From: Acidobacteriaceae bacterium UBA1795
Lineage (GTDB): Bacteria; Acidobacteriota; Terriglobia; Terriglobales; Acidobacteriaceae
Direction: 5' to 3'
DNA length: 40,821 nt
Assembly (NCBI GenBank): GCA_002314435.1
Contig: DCFV01000121.1
Span: 46,702-87,522 of the forward strand
Below, piece after piece: positions 1 to 8,452 of the stretch. The position numbers and the translations under genes are program-made. The notes beneath the pieces were generated by a model. It was not told the origin of the DNA and ran no database searches. It was given only the letters and a program-made list of their open reading frames with translations. Positions within the stretch are counted from its first letter, which is position 1; each line of letters starts with the position of its first letter.

Positions 1-91
1 ACACCTCAATCCGCAGGGACCCGTTCGAAACGCCTAAGCTACCGCACGCGACTGAGCAGAGTGAACAAGCGCGGTCTCGAGAGACTGGCCT

Positions 92-289
92 CTAGTGGTA
101 GCACCGTTCGGCGACCAAAACTGTGATCATTATGACAGGCATTTGAGCCTGCGAGAGGACTATGTGCGCCGCTTTTCGTTCCTCCGCAAAACGAATCAAA
201 TCGGCCGTACCCTGCATGTGAGTCTCCCGGTGCACCATCTTTGCAGCGTGTCTTGCCGCAAAGATGTGAAAGCACCGCACATTGATCAA
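92..289 (-). pseudogene. Possible remnant of a universal-stress-protein-like (KdpD/UspA) domain
   Basis: This covers the only part of the first 540 bases with any protein-like signal. The minus-strand frame contains the stretch ADLIRFAEERKAAHIVLSQ, which resembles the helix-strand segment of Usp domains, including the one inside KdpD (typically ...ILRFARE...HIVVG). The frame is open for only 65 codons, would have to start at TTG, and an in-frame TGA lies just upstream; beyond that stop the same frame continues as a plausible peptide for about 43 codons (about 290-421). No ATP-binding glycine motif follows. I read it as a decayed fragment; chance similarity is a real alternative. Nothing else is supported in 1-540. 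Confidence 0.2.
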
Positions 290-542
290 TCAGCCCTTCA
301 GCGCTGCCGCCACCGAAGCCCTGGCGGTGTCGTAGCACTTCCCTGCAGCTTCTACAGTTGCCCCCTTCGTCAAACGGGCCACCCTGCGCCAGCCATGCCT
401 CTTCGCTCGTAGCTCGTGCATCCATTTTCCACCCCGTGCATCTTTATGATCGGGACTTCATTAATTAGGGGTAGGTTTTGTTCCGGGCCGAACATCGGCC
501 TTGTCTCTTCTCGTTGTTTCCTTTTATTTGAGGTGATTCATC

Positions 543-854
543 ATGCAGAATTCATCCACCATCGTCCTTCCTCAGTCTTCCTTTGCCGTCCGCGCCGAGC
601 AGGAGCTTGCCTCCTTCCACCGCGCTGTCGCTGAGCTATATGGCTCCGCAGAAGCGGACCGCGCCGCAGAAGACTGGCTACGCGCCTTCGAGTCCACTTC
701 AGGCAAGTCCGACGAGCACTCTTTCCGTCGCATCGCGCAAGCTGCGTCCACCCGCCTGGCCTCGCGTCTCGCCGCCCCCCGCAACACACTCGGCCGCATT
801 CGCAAGCTCATTAGCGCGCGCGCCGGTCACACGCCCTGCTTCTGCTCCAGGTAA
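543..854 (+). CDS. Small hypothetical protein, 103 aa
   Basis: Function unknown. The start is well supported: GAGGTGA lies about 8 nt before the ATG, and a strong intrinsic terminator follows 25 nt after the stop, so this looks like a single-gene transcription unit. The protein has no signal peptide or membrane segment. It is predicted to be mostly helical, with an acidic middle (residues about 35-60) and a basic, Arg/Ser-rich C-terminal third ending in Cys-Phe-Cys. The basic tail could contact nucleic acid, but that is only inference. The overlapping frames in this interval have neither a ribosome binding site nor a match to the terminator position. Confidence 0.65.
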   Translation: MQNSSTIVLPQSSFAVRAEQELASFHRAVAELYGSAEADRAAEDWLRAFESTSGKSDEHSFRRIAQAASTRLASRLAAPRNTLGRIRKLISARAGHTPCFCSR

Positions 855-879
855 CGCGGAACTCCACCACCAGAAACAA

Positions 880-912
880 AACGGCCCGGCACCCGCCGGG
901 CCGTTCTCTTTT
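880..912 (+). terminator. Intrinsic terminator of the 103-aa gene
   Basis: A perfect 10-bp stem pairs 880-889 (AACGGCCCGG) with 896-905 across a 6-nt loop, followed by TCTCTTTT. It sits directly after the small hypothetical gene and before the folC promoter. Confidence 0.9.
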
Positions 913-930
913 GCCCCGCACCCCCGCCCT

Positions 931-972
931 CTGATCTCTGACAACTGATCCCTGACCCCTGTTCTCTATACT
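931..972 (+). promoter_or_regulatory. Heptad-repeat tract ending in the folC -10 box
   Basis: Six consecutive 7-bp units run from 931 to 972, each beginning CT (for example CTGATCC, CTGACCC, CTGTTCT). The last unit is CTATACT and contains TATACT (967-972), a good -10 hexamer. Only 8 nt separate it from the ATG at 981, so a transcript starting at the usual distance would have a leader of 0-2 nt. No -35 consensus is evident. Related tracts lie before accD, the GH20 gene, the amidotransferase gene and the SDR gene. Confidence 0.55.
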
Positions 973-980
973 TGTCTTTT

Positions 981-2309
981 ATGTCTTATCTGTCCGCCAT
1001 CGATCAGCTCAGCGCTATGACCCCGGAGCTCTACACCCAGCCCGGCCACGTGCGCCGCAAATTCTCCCTCGAAGAGATCGGCACTCTCCTCCGCGCCCTC
1101 GGCGACCCCCACAGCCGTTTCCCGTCCGTGCTCATCGCCGGCACCAACGGCAAAGGCTCTACCGCCGCCACGCTCGCCTCCATCCTGCAGGAGTCGGGCC
1201 TGCGCACCGGCCTTTACACCTCGCCGCACCTCGCGCGCCCCAACGAGCGCATCCGCATCAACGGCGCAGAAATCTCCGACGACGACTTCGCCGCGCTCTA
1301 CTTCCGTGTCCATGACACCGCACAGCAGCTCGTTCTCGACCAGCGCCTCGCGCAACTCCCCAGCTTCTTTGAGACGCTCACCGCCATGGCCTTCCTCTAC
1401 TTCGCTGACGCTGCGGTCGACTTCGCCGTCCTCGAAGTAGGCATGGGCGGCCGCCTCGACGCCACCAACATCGTCGATCCGCGCCTCTCCATCGTTACCG
1501 ACATCTCTCTCGACCACACCCAGTGGCTCGGCTCCACCATCGCCGCCATCGCGCATGAGAAAGCCGGTATCCTCCGCCCCTCCGGCACCCTCGTCACCCT
1601 CCCCCAGCACCCTGAGGCCAACCAGGCCCTCGGCGAAGTCGCCACCGAGCTAGGCGTGCGCGGCGTCTCCGCCGTTTCTTATATGCCGCAGTCGCCGGTC
1701 GCAGCCAACGAGGCGTACACCGTCGAAGTCCTCGGCCACCCTATCGAAATCGCATCACCCCTCCACGGTGCGCACCAGCACCGCAACATCGCTCTCGCCC
1801 TCGCCGCCGCCGCCGAACTCGCCCAGCACTACGGGTTGCCTCTTACCCCCGAGTCCATCGCCGCAGGCATTCGCAACACCCAGTGGCCCGCGCGCCTCGA
1901 GCGCATCACCACCCCTGAGCCTGAGACGCATTGGACGCTCGACGTAGCCCACAACCCCGCCGGTGCCTGGGCACTCCGCGCCGGACTGCGCGATGTCCTC
2001 GCCAACCCCGGCCCACACACGCTCGTCTTCAGTTGCCTGCGTGACAAGCCTCTCCGTGAGATGGCGCAGATCCTCTTCCCGCTCTTCGACCGCATCGTCT
2101 TCGCGCCCATTCACAGCTCCCGCGCCACGCCCGTCGCCGATCTGCTCGCCGCCGCCGAAGCCACCGGCACACCCGCAGTTGCCGCGGCCTCTGTCGCAGA
2201 GGCACTCGAACTCGCCCGAGTGGCCGGTGCCACCGTAGTCGTCTCCGGCTCCGTCTACCTCGTCGGAGAAGCCCGCGCCCTGCTGTTGGCGGAGAAGAAC
2301 GCGCAATGA
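981..2309 (+). CDS. folC: Bifunctional folylpolyglutamate synthase / dihydrofolate synthase
   Basis: Cytosolic ATP-dependent Mur-ligase-family enzyme that adds glutamate to dihydropteroate and to reduced folates. The P-loop GTNGKGST is at residues 54-61, followed by the family-typical segment LYTSPHLARPNERIRI. The Mur ligase central domain fills roughly residues 50-290 and the C-terminal domain the rest; 442 aa is normal. I choose ATG 981 over the in-frame TTG at 972 because 972 is the last base of the predicted -10 box. There is no Shine-Dalgarno, consistent with a leaderless message. The 3' end overlaps plsC by ATGA, so the two genes are translationally coupled. Confidence 0.96.
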   Translation: MSYLSAIDQLSAMTPELYTQPGHVRRKFSLEEIGTLLRALGDPHSRFPSVLIAGTNGKGSTAATLASILQESGLRTGLYTSPHLARPNERIRINGAEISDDDFAALYFRVHDTAQQLVLDQRLAQLPSFFETLTAMAFLYFADAAVDFAVLEVGMGGRLDATNIVDPRLSIVTDISLDHTQWLGSTIAAIAHEKAGILRPSGTLVTLPQHPEANQALGEVATELGVRGVSAVSYMPQSPVAANEAYTVEVLGHPIEIASPLHGAHQHRNIALALAAAAELAQHYGLPLTPESIAAGIRNTQWPARLERITTPEPETHWTLDVAHNPAGAWALRAGLRDVLANPGPHTLVFSCLRDKPLREMAQILFPLFDRIVFAPIHSSRATPVADLLAAAEATGTPAVAAASVAEALELARVAGATVVVSGSVYLVGEARALLLAEKNAQ

Positions 2310-3073
2310 ACGATTCGAAGCTCCCGCTCGAAAGAAGAAGGCCGCCGGACCCGCTCCCGCGCTTCTACCGCTGGCGCACCAATCTCTTCCAGGCCCCGCT
2401 CTTCTTCTTCTGGACAGCCTTCTGCGGCTCGCTTTCGCTCTTAGCGTCCTTATTCGAGAAAGACGGTCGCCTGCAGCATCGCATCGCCCGCCGCTGGGCC
2501 CGCGGCTCGCTCTACTTTTCGGGCGCGCGCCTCACTGTCTGCGGCGCAGAAAACCTCAGGAAGCACCCCGTCGCCGTGTACGCCGCCAACCACACGTCCT
2601 ACATGGACACGCCCGTCATCTTCTCCACGCTGCCCTTCCAGTTCCGCATCCTCGCGCGCAAGGAGCTCTGGGGCCTCCCCTTCATCGGCTGGCATCTCAA
2701 CCGCTCCGGCCAGATCTCCATCGACACCGTCAACCCCCACGCCTCGCTCTCCAGCCTCGGCGCCGGTGTCCGCGCCCTCCGCGCCGGCATGCCCCTCTTC
2801 GTCTTCCCTGAGGGAGGCCGTACCGCCGACGGCCATCTAAAGCCCTTCCTCTCCGGAGCCGCCTTCCTCGCCATCCGCGCCCAGGTGCCGCTCGTCCCCA
2901 TCGCCCTCACCGGCGTCTACGACCTGCTCCCCATCCACACCCGTCACTTCTATCCCTGTCCGCTCACCCTCACCGTAGGCGACCCCATCGACACCACTGG
3001 CATGACCATCCGCCAGACCGACCAGCTGACCGAGCAACTCCGCCAGGCCATAGAATCCCTCCGCGCGCAGTAA
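2306..3073 (+). CDS. plsC: 1-acyl-sn-glycerol-3-phosphate acyltransferase family protein (PlsC-like)
   Basis: Membrane-associated acyltransferase, 255 aa, that would transfer an acyl chain to lysophosphatidic acid in phospholipid synthesis. The catalytic HX4D motif is at residues 96-101 (His-Thr-Ser-Tyr-Met-Asp) and the substrate-binding FPEGGRT block at 167-173. A hydrophobic segment near residues 30-50 probably anchors the N terminus. The start codon overlaps the folC stop, so expression depends on the folC promoter. Substrate specificity cannot be read from the sequence; other lysophospholipid acyltransferases share these motifs. Confidence 0.92.
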   Translation: MNDSKLPLERRRPPDPLPRFYRWRTNLFQAPLFFFWTAFCGSLSLLASLFEKDGRLQHRIARRWARGSLYFSGARLTVCGAENLRKHPVAVYAANHTSYMDTPVIFSTLPFQFRILARKELWGLPFIGWHLNRSGQISIDTVNPHASLSSLGAGVRALRAGMPLFVFPEGGRTADGHLKPFLSGAAFLAIRAQVPLVPIALTGVYDLLPIHTRHFYPCPLTLTVGDPIDTTGMTIRQTDQLTEQLRQAIESLRAQ

Positions 3074-3111
3074 GCCCACAGCTTTTCGCACCTTATCTCT
3101 GCCACACATCT

Positions 3112-3150
3112 GGCTGCCCCATCCTCGTGCAGCAAGGGAGGGATCGCAGC
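3112..3150. repeat. Divergent copy of the AAA-bulge hairpin family (convergent gene junction)
   Basis: Lies between the converging ends of plsC and the VKOR gene. The basal stem GGCTGC/GCAGCC is perfect but differs from the GTGC/GCAC of other copies. The CCC/GGG clamp is present, and the 3' bulge is ATC instead of AAA. The apical stem has one mismatch and one wobble. It may act as a bidirectional transcription barrier, though there is no T-run. Confidence 0.45.
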
Positions 3151-3151
3151 C

Positions 3152-3577
3152 TCAGACCCCCAGCTTCGCCCCGCGCCTGAGCTGCCAGTACTCCGCCGCC
3201 AGCCACCCCAGACTCAGTAGCAGAATCAGCGCAATCAGTGTCTGCGAAATGACGCAGTAGAGGCACCACACCTGTAGCACAAGCTCCTCAATAAACGTAA
3301 GCCGCAACGCAAAGCAGAACCCCGCAAACGCCACCACCAGCAGCACGAAACGCTGCCGCCACAGGGCAAGCGCTCCCAGCGCCAGGTAGCCGGCAATCCC
3401 AAGGGCCGCCACCGGCACCTTCCCTATCATTGCGAAAGGACTATGATTCACCACGCCGCAGTCCCAGTGCTCATTGATCGAGCACGGCTCGGTCCCGGTG
3501 GAGTAGTGGACCTGCAACGCCAGTGCGGAAACCACCACACCCGCCAACGCCAGCAACACAATCACCCAACGCATCAT
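3152..3577 (-). CDS. VKOR family integral membrane protein (disulfide-bond formation)
   Basis: Vitamin K epoxide reductase homologue, 141 aa, that would reoxidise a periplasmic thiol oxidoreductase using quinone, as DsbB does. Four predicted membrane helices are visible. The family's cysteines are in place: the loop pair Cys32 and Cys40, and the redox-active Cys105-Leu-Tyr-Cys108. There is no fused thioredoxin domain. An open frame runs further upstream, but I start at ATG 3577 because GGAG lies 6 nt before it and the N-terminal helix begins immediately after; the upstream part overlaps the accD promoter and start. The adjacent ATG at 3574 is equally possible. No partner DsbA-like gene lies in the window. 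Confidence 0.9.
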   Translation of the reverse strand: MMRWVIVLLALAGVVVSALALQVHYSTGTEPCSINEHWDCGVVNHSPFAMIGKVPVAALGIAGYLALGALALWRQRFVLLVVAFAGFCFALRLTFIEELVLQVWCLYCVISQTLIALILLLSLGWLAAEYWQLRRGAKLGV

Positions 3578-3611
3578 CTCAACTCCGATGGTACGGCATC
3601 TCCTCTTAAAC

Positions 3612-3645
3612 CTGCCCCCCTGAAACCTGATCCCTGTTCTACAAT
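3612..3645 (+). promoter_or_regulatory. Heptad-repeat tract with accD -10 box
   Basis: Units CTGAAAC, CTGATCC and CTGTTCT follow one another at exact 7-bp steps (3620-3640) and run into TACAAT (3640-3645), a 5/6 match to the -10 consensus, 11 nt before the accD ATG. The same 79-bp gap must hold the divergent VKOR promoter. Confidence 0.5.
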
Positions 3646-3656
3646 GGCGGAAGCCT

Positions 3657-4511
3657 ATGTCCTGGTTTAAGCGCGAAAGCGGCGAGTTTGAAACACCCGG
3701 CGCCCCTGCTGACGAAGAGAAGAGCGTCCGCACAGAAGGCCTGTGGATCAAGTGTCCCGGCTGCCGGCTGACTTTTTTCAAGGCCGACCTCGAGTCCACC
3801 CTCAACGTCTGCCCCAAGTGCGGCTACCACTTCAAGATGAGTGCCCGTCAGCGGCTCGACCTGCTCCTCGATCCCGGCTACGAGCTGGTCGACGGCGGCC
3901 TCCGCTCCACCGATCCGCTCAACTTCACTGATCTCAAGCCCTACAAGCAGCGCCTCAAGAAGGCCCAGCAGGACACCGGCCTCGACGACGCCATCCTCAA
4001 CGCTATCGGCCAGCTCGGCCACCACAAGGTTGTCGTCAGCGCCATGGAGTACAGCTTCATCGGCGGCTCCATGGGCGCCGTCGTGGGTGAAACCATCGCC
4101 CGCGCCGTCGACCGTGCTCGCCTCGGCCGCATGCCCCTCATCGTCGTCGCCGCTTCCGGCGGAGCCCGCATGATGGAAGGCATCGTCAGCCTCATGCAGA
4201 TGGCCAAAATCTCCACCGCGCTCGCGCAACTCGACGACGCCCGCGTCCCCTATATCTGCCTGCTCACTGACCCCACCACCGGCGGCGTCACCGCCAGCTT
4301 CGCCATGCTGGGCGACCTCAACATCGCCGAGCCCGGCGCCCTCATCGGCTTCGCCGGTCCCCGCGTCATCGAGCAGACCATCCGCCAGAAGCTCCCCGAG
4401 GGCTTCCAGCGCTCCGAGTTCCTCCTCGAAAAGGGCTTCCTCGACGCCGTAGTCCCCCGCAAGGACCTCCGCGACTACCTCATCCGCGCCCTCGATTTCC
4501 TCCGCGTCTGA
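3657..4511 (+). CDS. accD: Acetyl-CoA carboxylase carboxyltransferase subunit beta
   Basis: Cytosolic subunit, 284 aa, that transfers the carboxyl group from biotin carrier protein to acetyl-CoA with AccA, the first step of fatty acid synthesis. The N-terminal four-cysteine zinc ribbon is intact (CPGC near residue 35, CPKC near 57). The crotonase-fold carboxyltransferase domain follows, with the conserved SGGARM segment in the middle. The ATG follows GCGGAAG closely. accA is not in the window. The neighbours folC and plsC belong to different pathways, but accD next to folC is a common bacterial arrangement. VKOR on the opposite strand interrupts them here. Confidence 0.97.
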   Translation: MSWFKRESGEFETPGAPADEEKSVRTEGLWIKCPGCRLTFFKADLESTLNVCPKCGYHFKMSARQRLDLLLDPGYELVDGGLRSTDPLNFTDLKPYKQRLKKAQQDTGLDDAILNAIGQLGHHKVVVSAMEYSFIGGSMGAVVGETIARAVDRARLGRMPLIVVAASGGARMMEGIVSLMQMAKISTALAQLDDARVPYICLLTDPTTGGVTASFAMLGDLNIAEPGALIGFAGPRVIEQTIRQKLPEGFQRSEFLLEKGFLDAVVPRKDLRDYLIRALDFLRV

Positions 4512-5012
4512 CCCCACCCTCTCCCGCGGCCGGTACACACCCCGGTCCCACGCATACTTAAATAGGCGCAGATACCCGGAGTCTGCAGCTTCTCTGCGGA
4601 GAGCCCTCGTCCCGTCCTGCGGCTCCCGCCAGGACGGCTCCCCCGCGCTTGCCACAATTCGGTATTTATACACAGTTTTCCATAGGGCCTATGAAATTTC
4701 ACATATTAGCTCCGGACTACCCCACCGCTCGATAGCGCGGCTCACACCCTTGCTCTCTAAAAACGCCAATTATTTTGTGCAACATACGCGTCTTATCGGT
4801 CTCTATTCTGAGTTTAGCCGGACCGTCATAACCCCCTCACAACCACCTGTGGATATGGCCCATCAATTGCATCCATTAACTGCGGTAATCCATTCGCACT
4901 CATCCCAATTCATGTAGTTCCGTGACATGAATGGGCAATATGAAAACTCAGACTCGGAAACGGACCACAAAACGCTGCACGAAGCCGTAACCCTTTTGGA
5001 AGGAACAGACGA
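4512..5012. other. 501-bp intergenic region upstream of the TonB-dependent receptor
   Basis: No gene is supported here. A hairpin with one bulged base (4612-4636, arms CCGTCCTGCGG and CCGCCAGGACGG) lies 100 bp after accD, without a T-run. At 4681-4693 is the palindrome CATAGGGCCTATG, partly overlapping TGAAATTTCA (4692-4701); these are possible operator sequences in the long receptor leader. The second half is distinctly AT-richer than its surroundings, as expected for a regulated promoter region, but I could not pick a convincing -35/-10 pair. A good Shine-Dalgarno (GGAAGGA) precedes the ATG at 5013. Confidence 0.5.
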
Positions 5013-8000
5013 ATGACTAATTGGACGAAATGCTTGCGAGCAACGATTCTCGGAGTCGGCATCGCCGCCGGAGCCATGGTCACCACTCTCGCTCCCACAG
5101 TTGCCTTCGCCCAGGCGATCAGTGGAGATGTTACCGGTGTGGTAATGGACGCCAACAAGGCTGTTGTGGTTAGAGCCGACGTTGCGATCACGAATACCGA
5201 GACTGGCGTCTCTTACAAGACGGTGACCAACGGTCAGGGTGAGTATCGAATCAGCAACCTCTCTCCGGGCAGATACGACATCTCCGTCACTGCACAGGGA
5301 TTTGGCAAAGCCGTCATCAAGGACTTTGTTGTTCAGCTGAACAAGGTCTCAACGGCGAATTTCACGCTGAAGGTTAGCGCTACAACTGTAACGGTTGAAG
5401 TGTCAGAAGCCGGAGTGGCACTGGACACGACGACGGCTCAAGTTGGGACCACTTTTGACTCGATCGAGCTTACTCGGTTGGCTGCGGCCACCAATAACGT
5501 TCTGAACCTTTCGCTAATGACCGCTGGGGTGGCAACCTCAGGTGGCGTCGGCCAGGGCACCGGCCCATCGGTCGGCGGCCAGCGCCCCACCCAAAACAAC
5601 TATACGATTGAAGGTATCGATAACAACGACAAGGCCGTCCCAGGCCCGCTGGTCACTGTCCCCAGCGATGCCGTCGCCGAGTTTACCGCACTGCAGAACC
5701 ACTTCTCTGCCGAGTACGGCCACTCCAACGGCGGCCAGTTCAATCAGGTCATCAAGAGCGGTACCAATCAGTTTCATGGCCTTGTCTACGAGTACAGCCA
5801 GAACAGAAACTACAACGCAACCGATGCATCGATCGCCCGGGCACAGAAATACACCAATGTTGTGAACCCGCGCTATGACGACAATCGCTTCGGTGGCCAG
5901 ATTGGCGGACCCATCAAGCGCAACAAGCTGTTTTTCTTCACGAACTACGAGCAGGAACCGGTGGGTTTCCCGGGTGCAAGTTCGACCTTCTGCGCCCCGA
6001 CAGCTGATGGCTTTACTACTCTCGATAGCATTAGCTCTCTTTCAGCAAACAACTTGGCCGTTTACAAGAAGTACAGCCCGGTGGCAGCCTCGCAGGCCAC
6101 AGCAGACGACCAGATTTGCCCCCAGACCATCTCGGTTGCTGGAACCGCAATCCCCATCGGCGACGTAGGTGTTCTCGCTGGCTCGTACACGAACAACTAC
6201 CGCTCGATCAGTTCGGTTGACTATACGATTTCAGCGACGGATAGCATCCGTGCCCGCTATCTTTACAATCGGTCTGACGGCCCGGACACCGCTGCTCAAT
6301 TCCCGAGTTTCTGGGCAACAGCTCCCAACCGGTTCCACTTGGCAACTCTCTCTGAGTTCCACACCTTTTCACCCAACCTGTCGAGCGAATTCCGCCTGGG
6401 TTATAACCGCTTTTACAGCGTTTATACTGCACCAGGCGCATTCCCTGGCATGGATGTCTTTCCGAACATCACGATCGACGATTTGAACGGCGTCAATATT
6501 GGCCCCGATCCCAACGCTCCGCAAGGCACCATTCAGAATACGTATCAGGGCTCCGAGTCCATCATCTGGAGCCATGACAAGCACACTCTGAAATTTGGCT
6601 TCGAGTTCCGCGATGTCATCTCGCCGCAGCTCTTTGTGCAGCGCGTCCGTGGTGATTATGAGTGGGATAGAGATCTCAACACCGGGCGGTCCGGCTTGGA
6701 GCAATACCTCCTCGACCTTTCGCCCAATGTCTTAGGCGAGCGTAATGCAACAGCGCCCGGTGTCAGTCCGACCTACTACGGCAACCAGAAGGTTGCCTAT
6801 GCATATGCTCAGGATGACTGGCGCGTCTCCCAGAACCTGACTCTGAACCTCGGGCTGCGCTACGAGTACACTGAGGTTCCTCTTGGCGAACAGAAGCAAG
6901 AGGTGAATGCCGCGGCCAGCGTGCCCGGCTTGATCACCTTCGGATCTCCTAAGTCGCAACTCGCCAATTTTGTTCCTCGCTTGGGCTTTGCTTACTCCAT
7001 CGATCCCAAAACCGTGATTCGCGGTGGTTTTGGAATGGGGTATGACGTACTCTATGACAACCTCGGCACACTCTCTTCAGCTCCCCAGTACCAGGTCACT
7101 GAGGATGTGGATACGACAACCCAAACCGCAGGATTTCTTGCTGGGGGCGGGTTGCCTGACACGGTTACGATTCCTGATGTGGCAACTCAGCGCGCTCTGA
7201 CCAGTGCTTATGTGCCGGATCAGGAGCTGCCTTACGCAGAAAACTGGACCCTGGGTATCGAGCGCACTTTCCGCCAGAATTACACGGCAGAAGTTCGCTA
7301 CGTGGGCACGCACGGCGTTCACCTTCCTACGCAGAACCGCATTAACCGTCAGAATGTTGTCAACGCTGAAAACAACCTGCCGTTCTACTTCCAGCCGACC
7401 ACGAATACCAGTGCGACCGCCTATACGCTGGACGATGTCAAGGCGAATGGTACGTCCTGGGTTCCGGCCTATGCGGACGCTGGTTTCGAGTCCAGCATTG
7501 TTGGTTTCATGCCTTGGTCCGGGTCCAACTACAACGGCATGGCGGCGCAGCTGAACCGCCGTTTTTCAGGCGGCCTTGGGCTTTCCGCTTCTTACACGTG
7601 GAGTAAGACGATGGACGATGCAACCGCTACGGCTTTCTCCACCTATCTCACGCCGCGGCGCCCGCAGGACTTCCGGCATGTTGGCGCCGATTACTCTCGG
7701 TCTGCCCTCGACCACACCAACCGCCTCACTCTCGGTGCTATTTACGATCTGCCATTCTTTAAGAATGGTTCGGCTTTTGTACGGAATACGCTCGGCAACT
7801 GGGAATTCGCACCGGCCTACACCTATCAGTCGCCGGAATATGCAACGGTTCAGAGCAACGTCGATGCCAATCTAAATGGAGATGCTGCTGGTGATCGCGT
7901 CTTCGTTAACCCGGCGGGCAAGAAGGGTACGGGCTCAGGCTCGACGGCAATTACTGATCCGGCCTTGGGTGATGCGGTGGTAGGCTACTACGCCAACGAC

Positions 8001-8336
8001 CCGGACGCCTACTACGTCGTTGCCGGAAAGGGAACGATTCCCAATGGATCCAGAAATACTCTGCCCATGCGGCCAATCAACAATTTTGACGTTTCAGCAG
8101 GAAAGAAGATTGACATCACTGAGCGTTTCAAGCTCACGTTCCAGGCACAGATCTGGAACGTCTTGAACCACTCTCAATACATTGGTGGATCAATCAATAG
8201 CATCAACTCGGTTGGCCACACGGACGGTGAAACGCACAGCTACCTCATCCCTGATTCGACAACCTTCAACAACCCCAGCGCGACGTTCCCCAACAACGCC
8301 CGCGCAATGCAACTTGCGCTTAGGTTTGCCTTCTAG
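5013..8336 (+). CDS. TonB-dependent receptor, Oar-like, with carboxypeptidase-regulatory-like domain
   Basis: Outer membrane protein of 1107 aa. A signal peptide ends near residue 34 (TVAFAQA). Residues about 36-115 form the carboxypeptidase-regulatory-like (Ig-fold) domain, containing the typical GEYRISNLSPGRYDISVTA segment. The plug region (about 150-260, including QNNYTIEGIDNND) and a long beta-barrel follow, ending in Phe as outer membrane beta-barrels do. This family is hugely expanded in Acidobacteria and is thought to import large substrates, often glycans. The next gene is a secreted glycosidase in the same orientation, but a strong terminator separates them, so they are co-located rather than one operon. 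The substrate cannot be named from sequence. Confidence 0.95.
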   Translation: MTNWTKCLRATILGVGIAAGAMVTTLAPTVAFAQAISGDVTGVVMDANKAVVVRADVAITNTETGVSYKTVTNGQGEYRISNLSPGRYDISVTAQGFGKAVIKDFVVQLNKVSTANFTLKVSATTVTVEVSEAGVALDTTTAQVGTTFDSIELTRLAAATNNVLNLSLMTAGVATSGGVGQGTGPSVGGQRPTQNNYTIEGIDNNDKAVPGPLVTVPSDAVAEFTALQNHFSAEYGHSNGGQFNQVIKSGTNQFHGLVYEYSQNRNYNATDASIARAQKYTNVVNPRYDDNRFGGQIGGPIKRNKLFFFTNYEQEPVGFPGASSTFCAPTADGFTTLDSISSLSANNLAVYKKYSPVAASQATADDQICPQTISVAGTAIPIGDVGVLAGSYTNNYRSISSVDYTISATDSIRARYLYNRSDGPDTAAQFPSFWATAPNRFHLATLSEFHTFSPNLSSEFRLGYNRFYSVYTAPGAFPGMDVFPNITIDDLNGVNIGPDPNAPQGTIQNTYQGSESIIWSHDKHTLKFGFEFRDVISPQLFVQRVRGDYEWDRDLNTGRSGLEQYLLDLSPNVLGERNATAPGVSPTYYGNQKVAYAYAQDDWRVSQNLTLNLGLRYEYTEVPLGEQKQEVNAAASVPGLITFGSPKSQLANFVPRLGFAYSIDPKTVIRGGFGMGYDVLYDNLGTLSSAPQYQVTEDVDTTTQTAGFLAGGGLPDTVTIPDVATQRALTSAYVPDQELPYAENWTLGIERTFRQNYTAEVRYVGTHGVHLPTQNRINRQNVVNAENNLPFYFQPTTNTSATAYTLDDVKANGTSWVPAYADAGFESSIVGFMPWSGSNYNGMAAQLNRRFSGGLGLSASYTWSKTMDDATATAFSTYLTPRRPQDFRHVGADYSRSALDHTNRLTLGAIYDLPFFKNGSAFVRNTLGNWEFAPAYTYQSPEYATVQSNVDANLNGDAAGDRVFVNPAGKKGTGSGSTAITDPALGDAVVGYYANDPDAYYVVAGKGTIPNGSRNTLPMRPINNFDVSAGKKIDITERFKLTFQAQIWNVLNHSQYIGGSINSINSVGHTDGETHSYLIPDSTTFNNPSATFPNNARAMQLALRFAF

Positions 8337-8360
8337 ATATAGAAGGCTACTTGTTCGCTC

Positions 8361-8395
8361 AAAGGCCGCGGCGATCGCCGCGGCCTTTCTCTTTT
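8361..8395 (+). terminator. Intrinsic terminator of the TonB-dependent receptor gene
   Basis: A perfectly symmetric 28-bp palindrome (8361-8388, arms AAAGGCCGCGGCGA and its complement) is followed by TCTCTTTT. It is 25 nt after the receptor stop and reads as a terminator in both directions. Confidence 0.93.
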
Positions 8396-8452
8396 CCCCT
8401 TCGCGCCGCCATGCCTTAGACTTCTCCCTTAAGTTACTCCGAGGGAAAAGTC

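Noticed and set aside
1..60. tRNA-like T-loop (GTTCGAAAC) near the window start
   Set aside because: The flanking bases do not form a T-stem or acceptor stem, and no anticodon arm can be drawn.
3578..3817. N-terminal extension of the VKOR protein
   Set aside because: It overlaps the accD promoter and start, is basic and non-hydrophobic, and a Shine-Dalgarno sits before ATG 3577.
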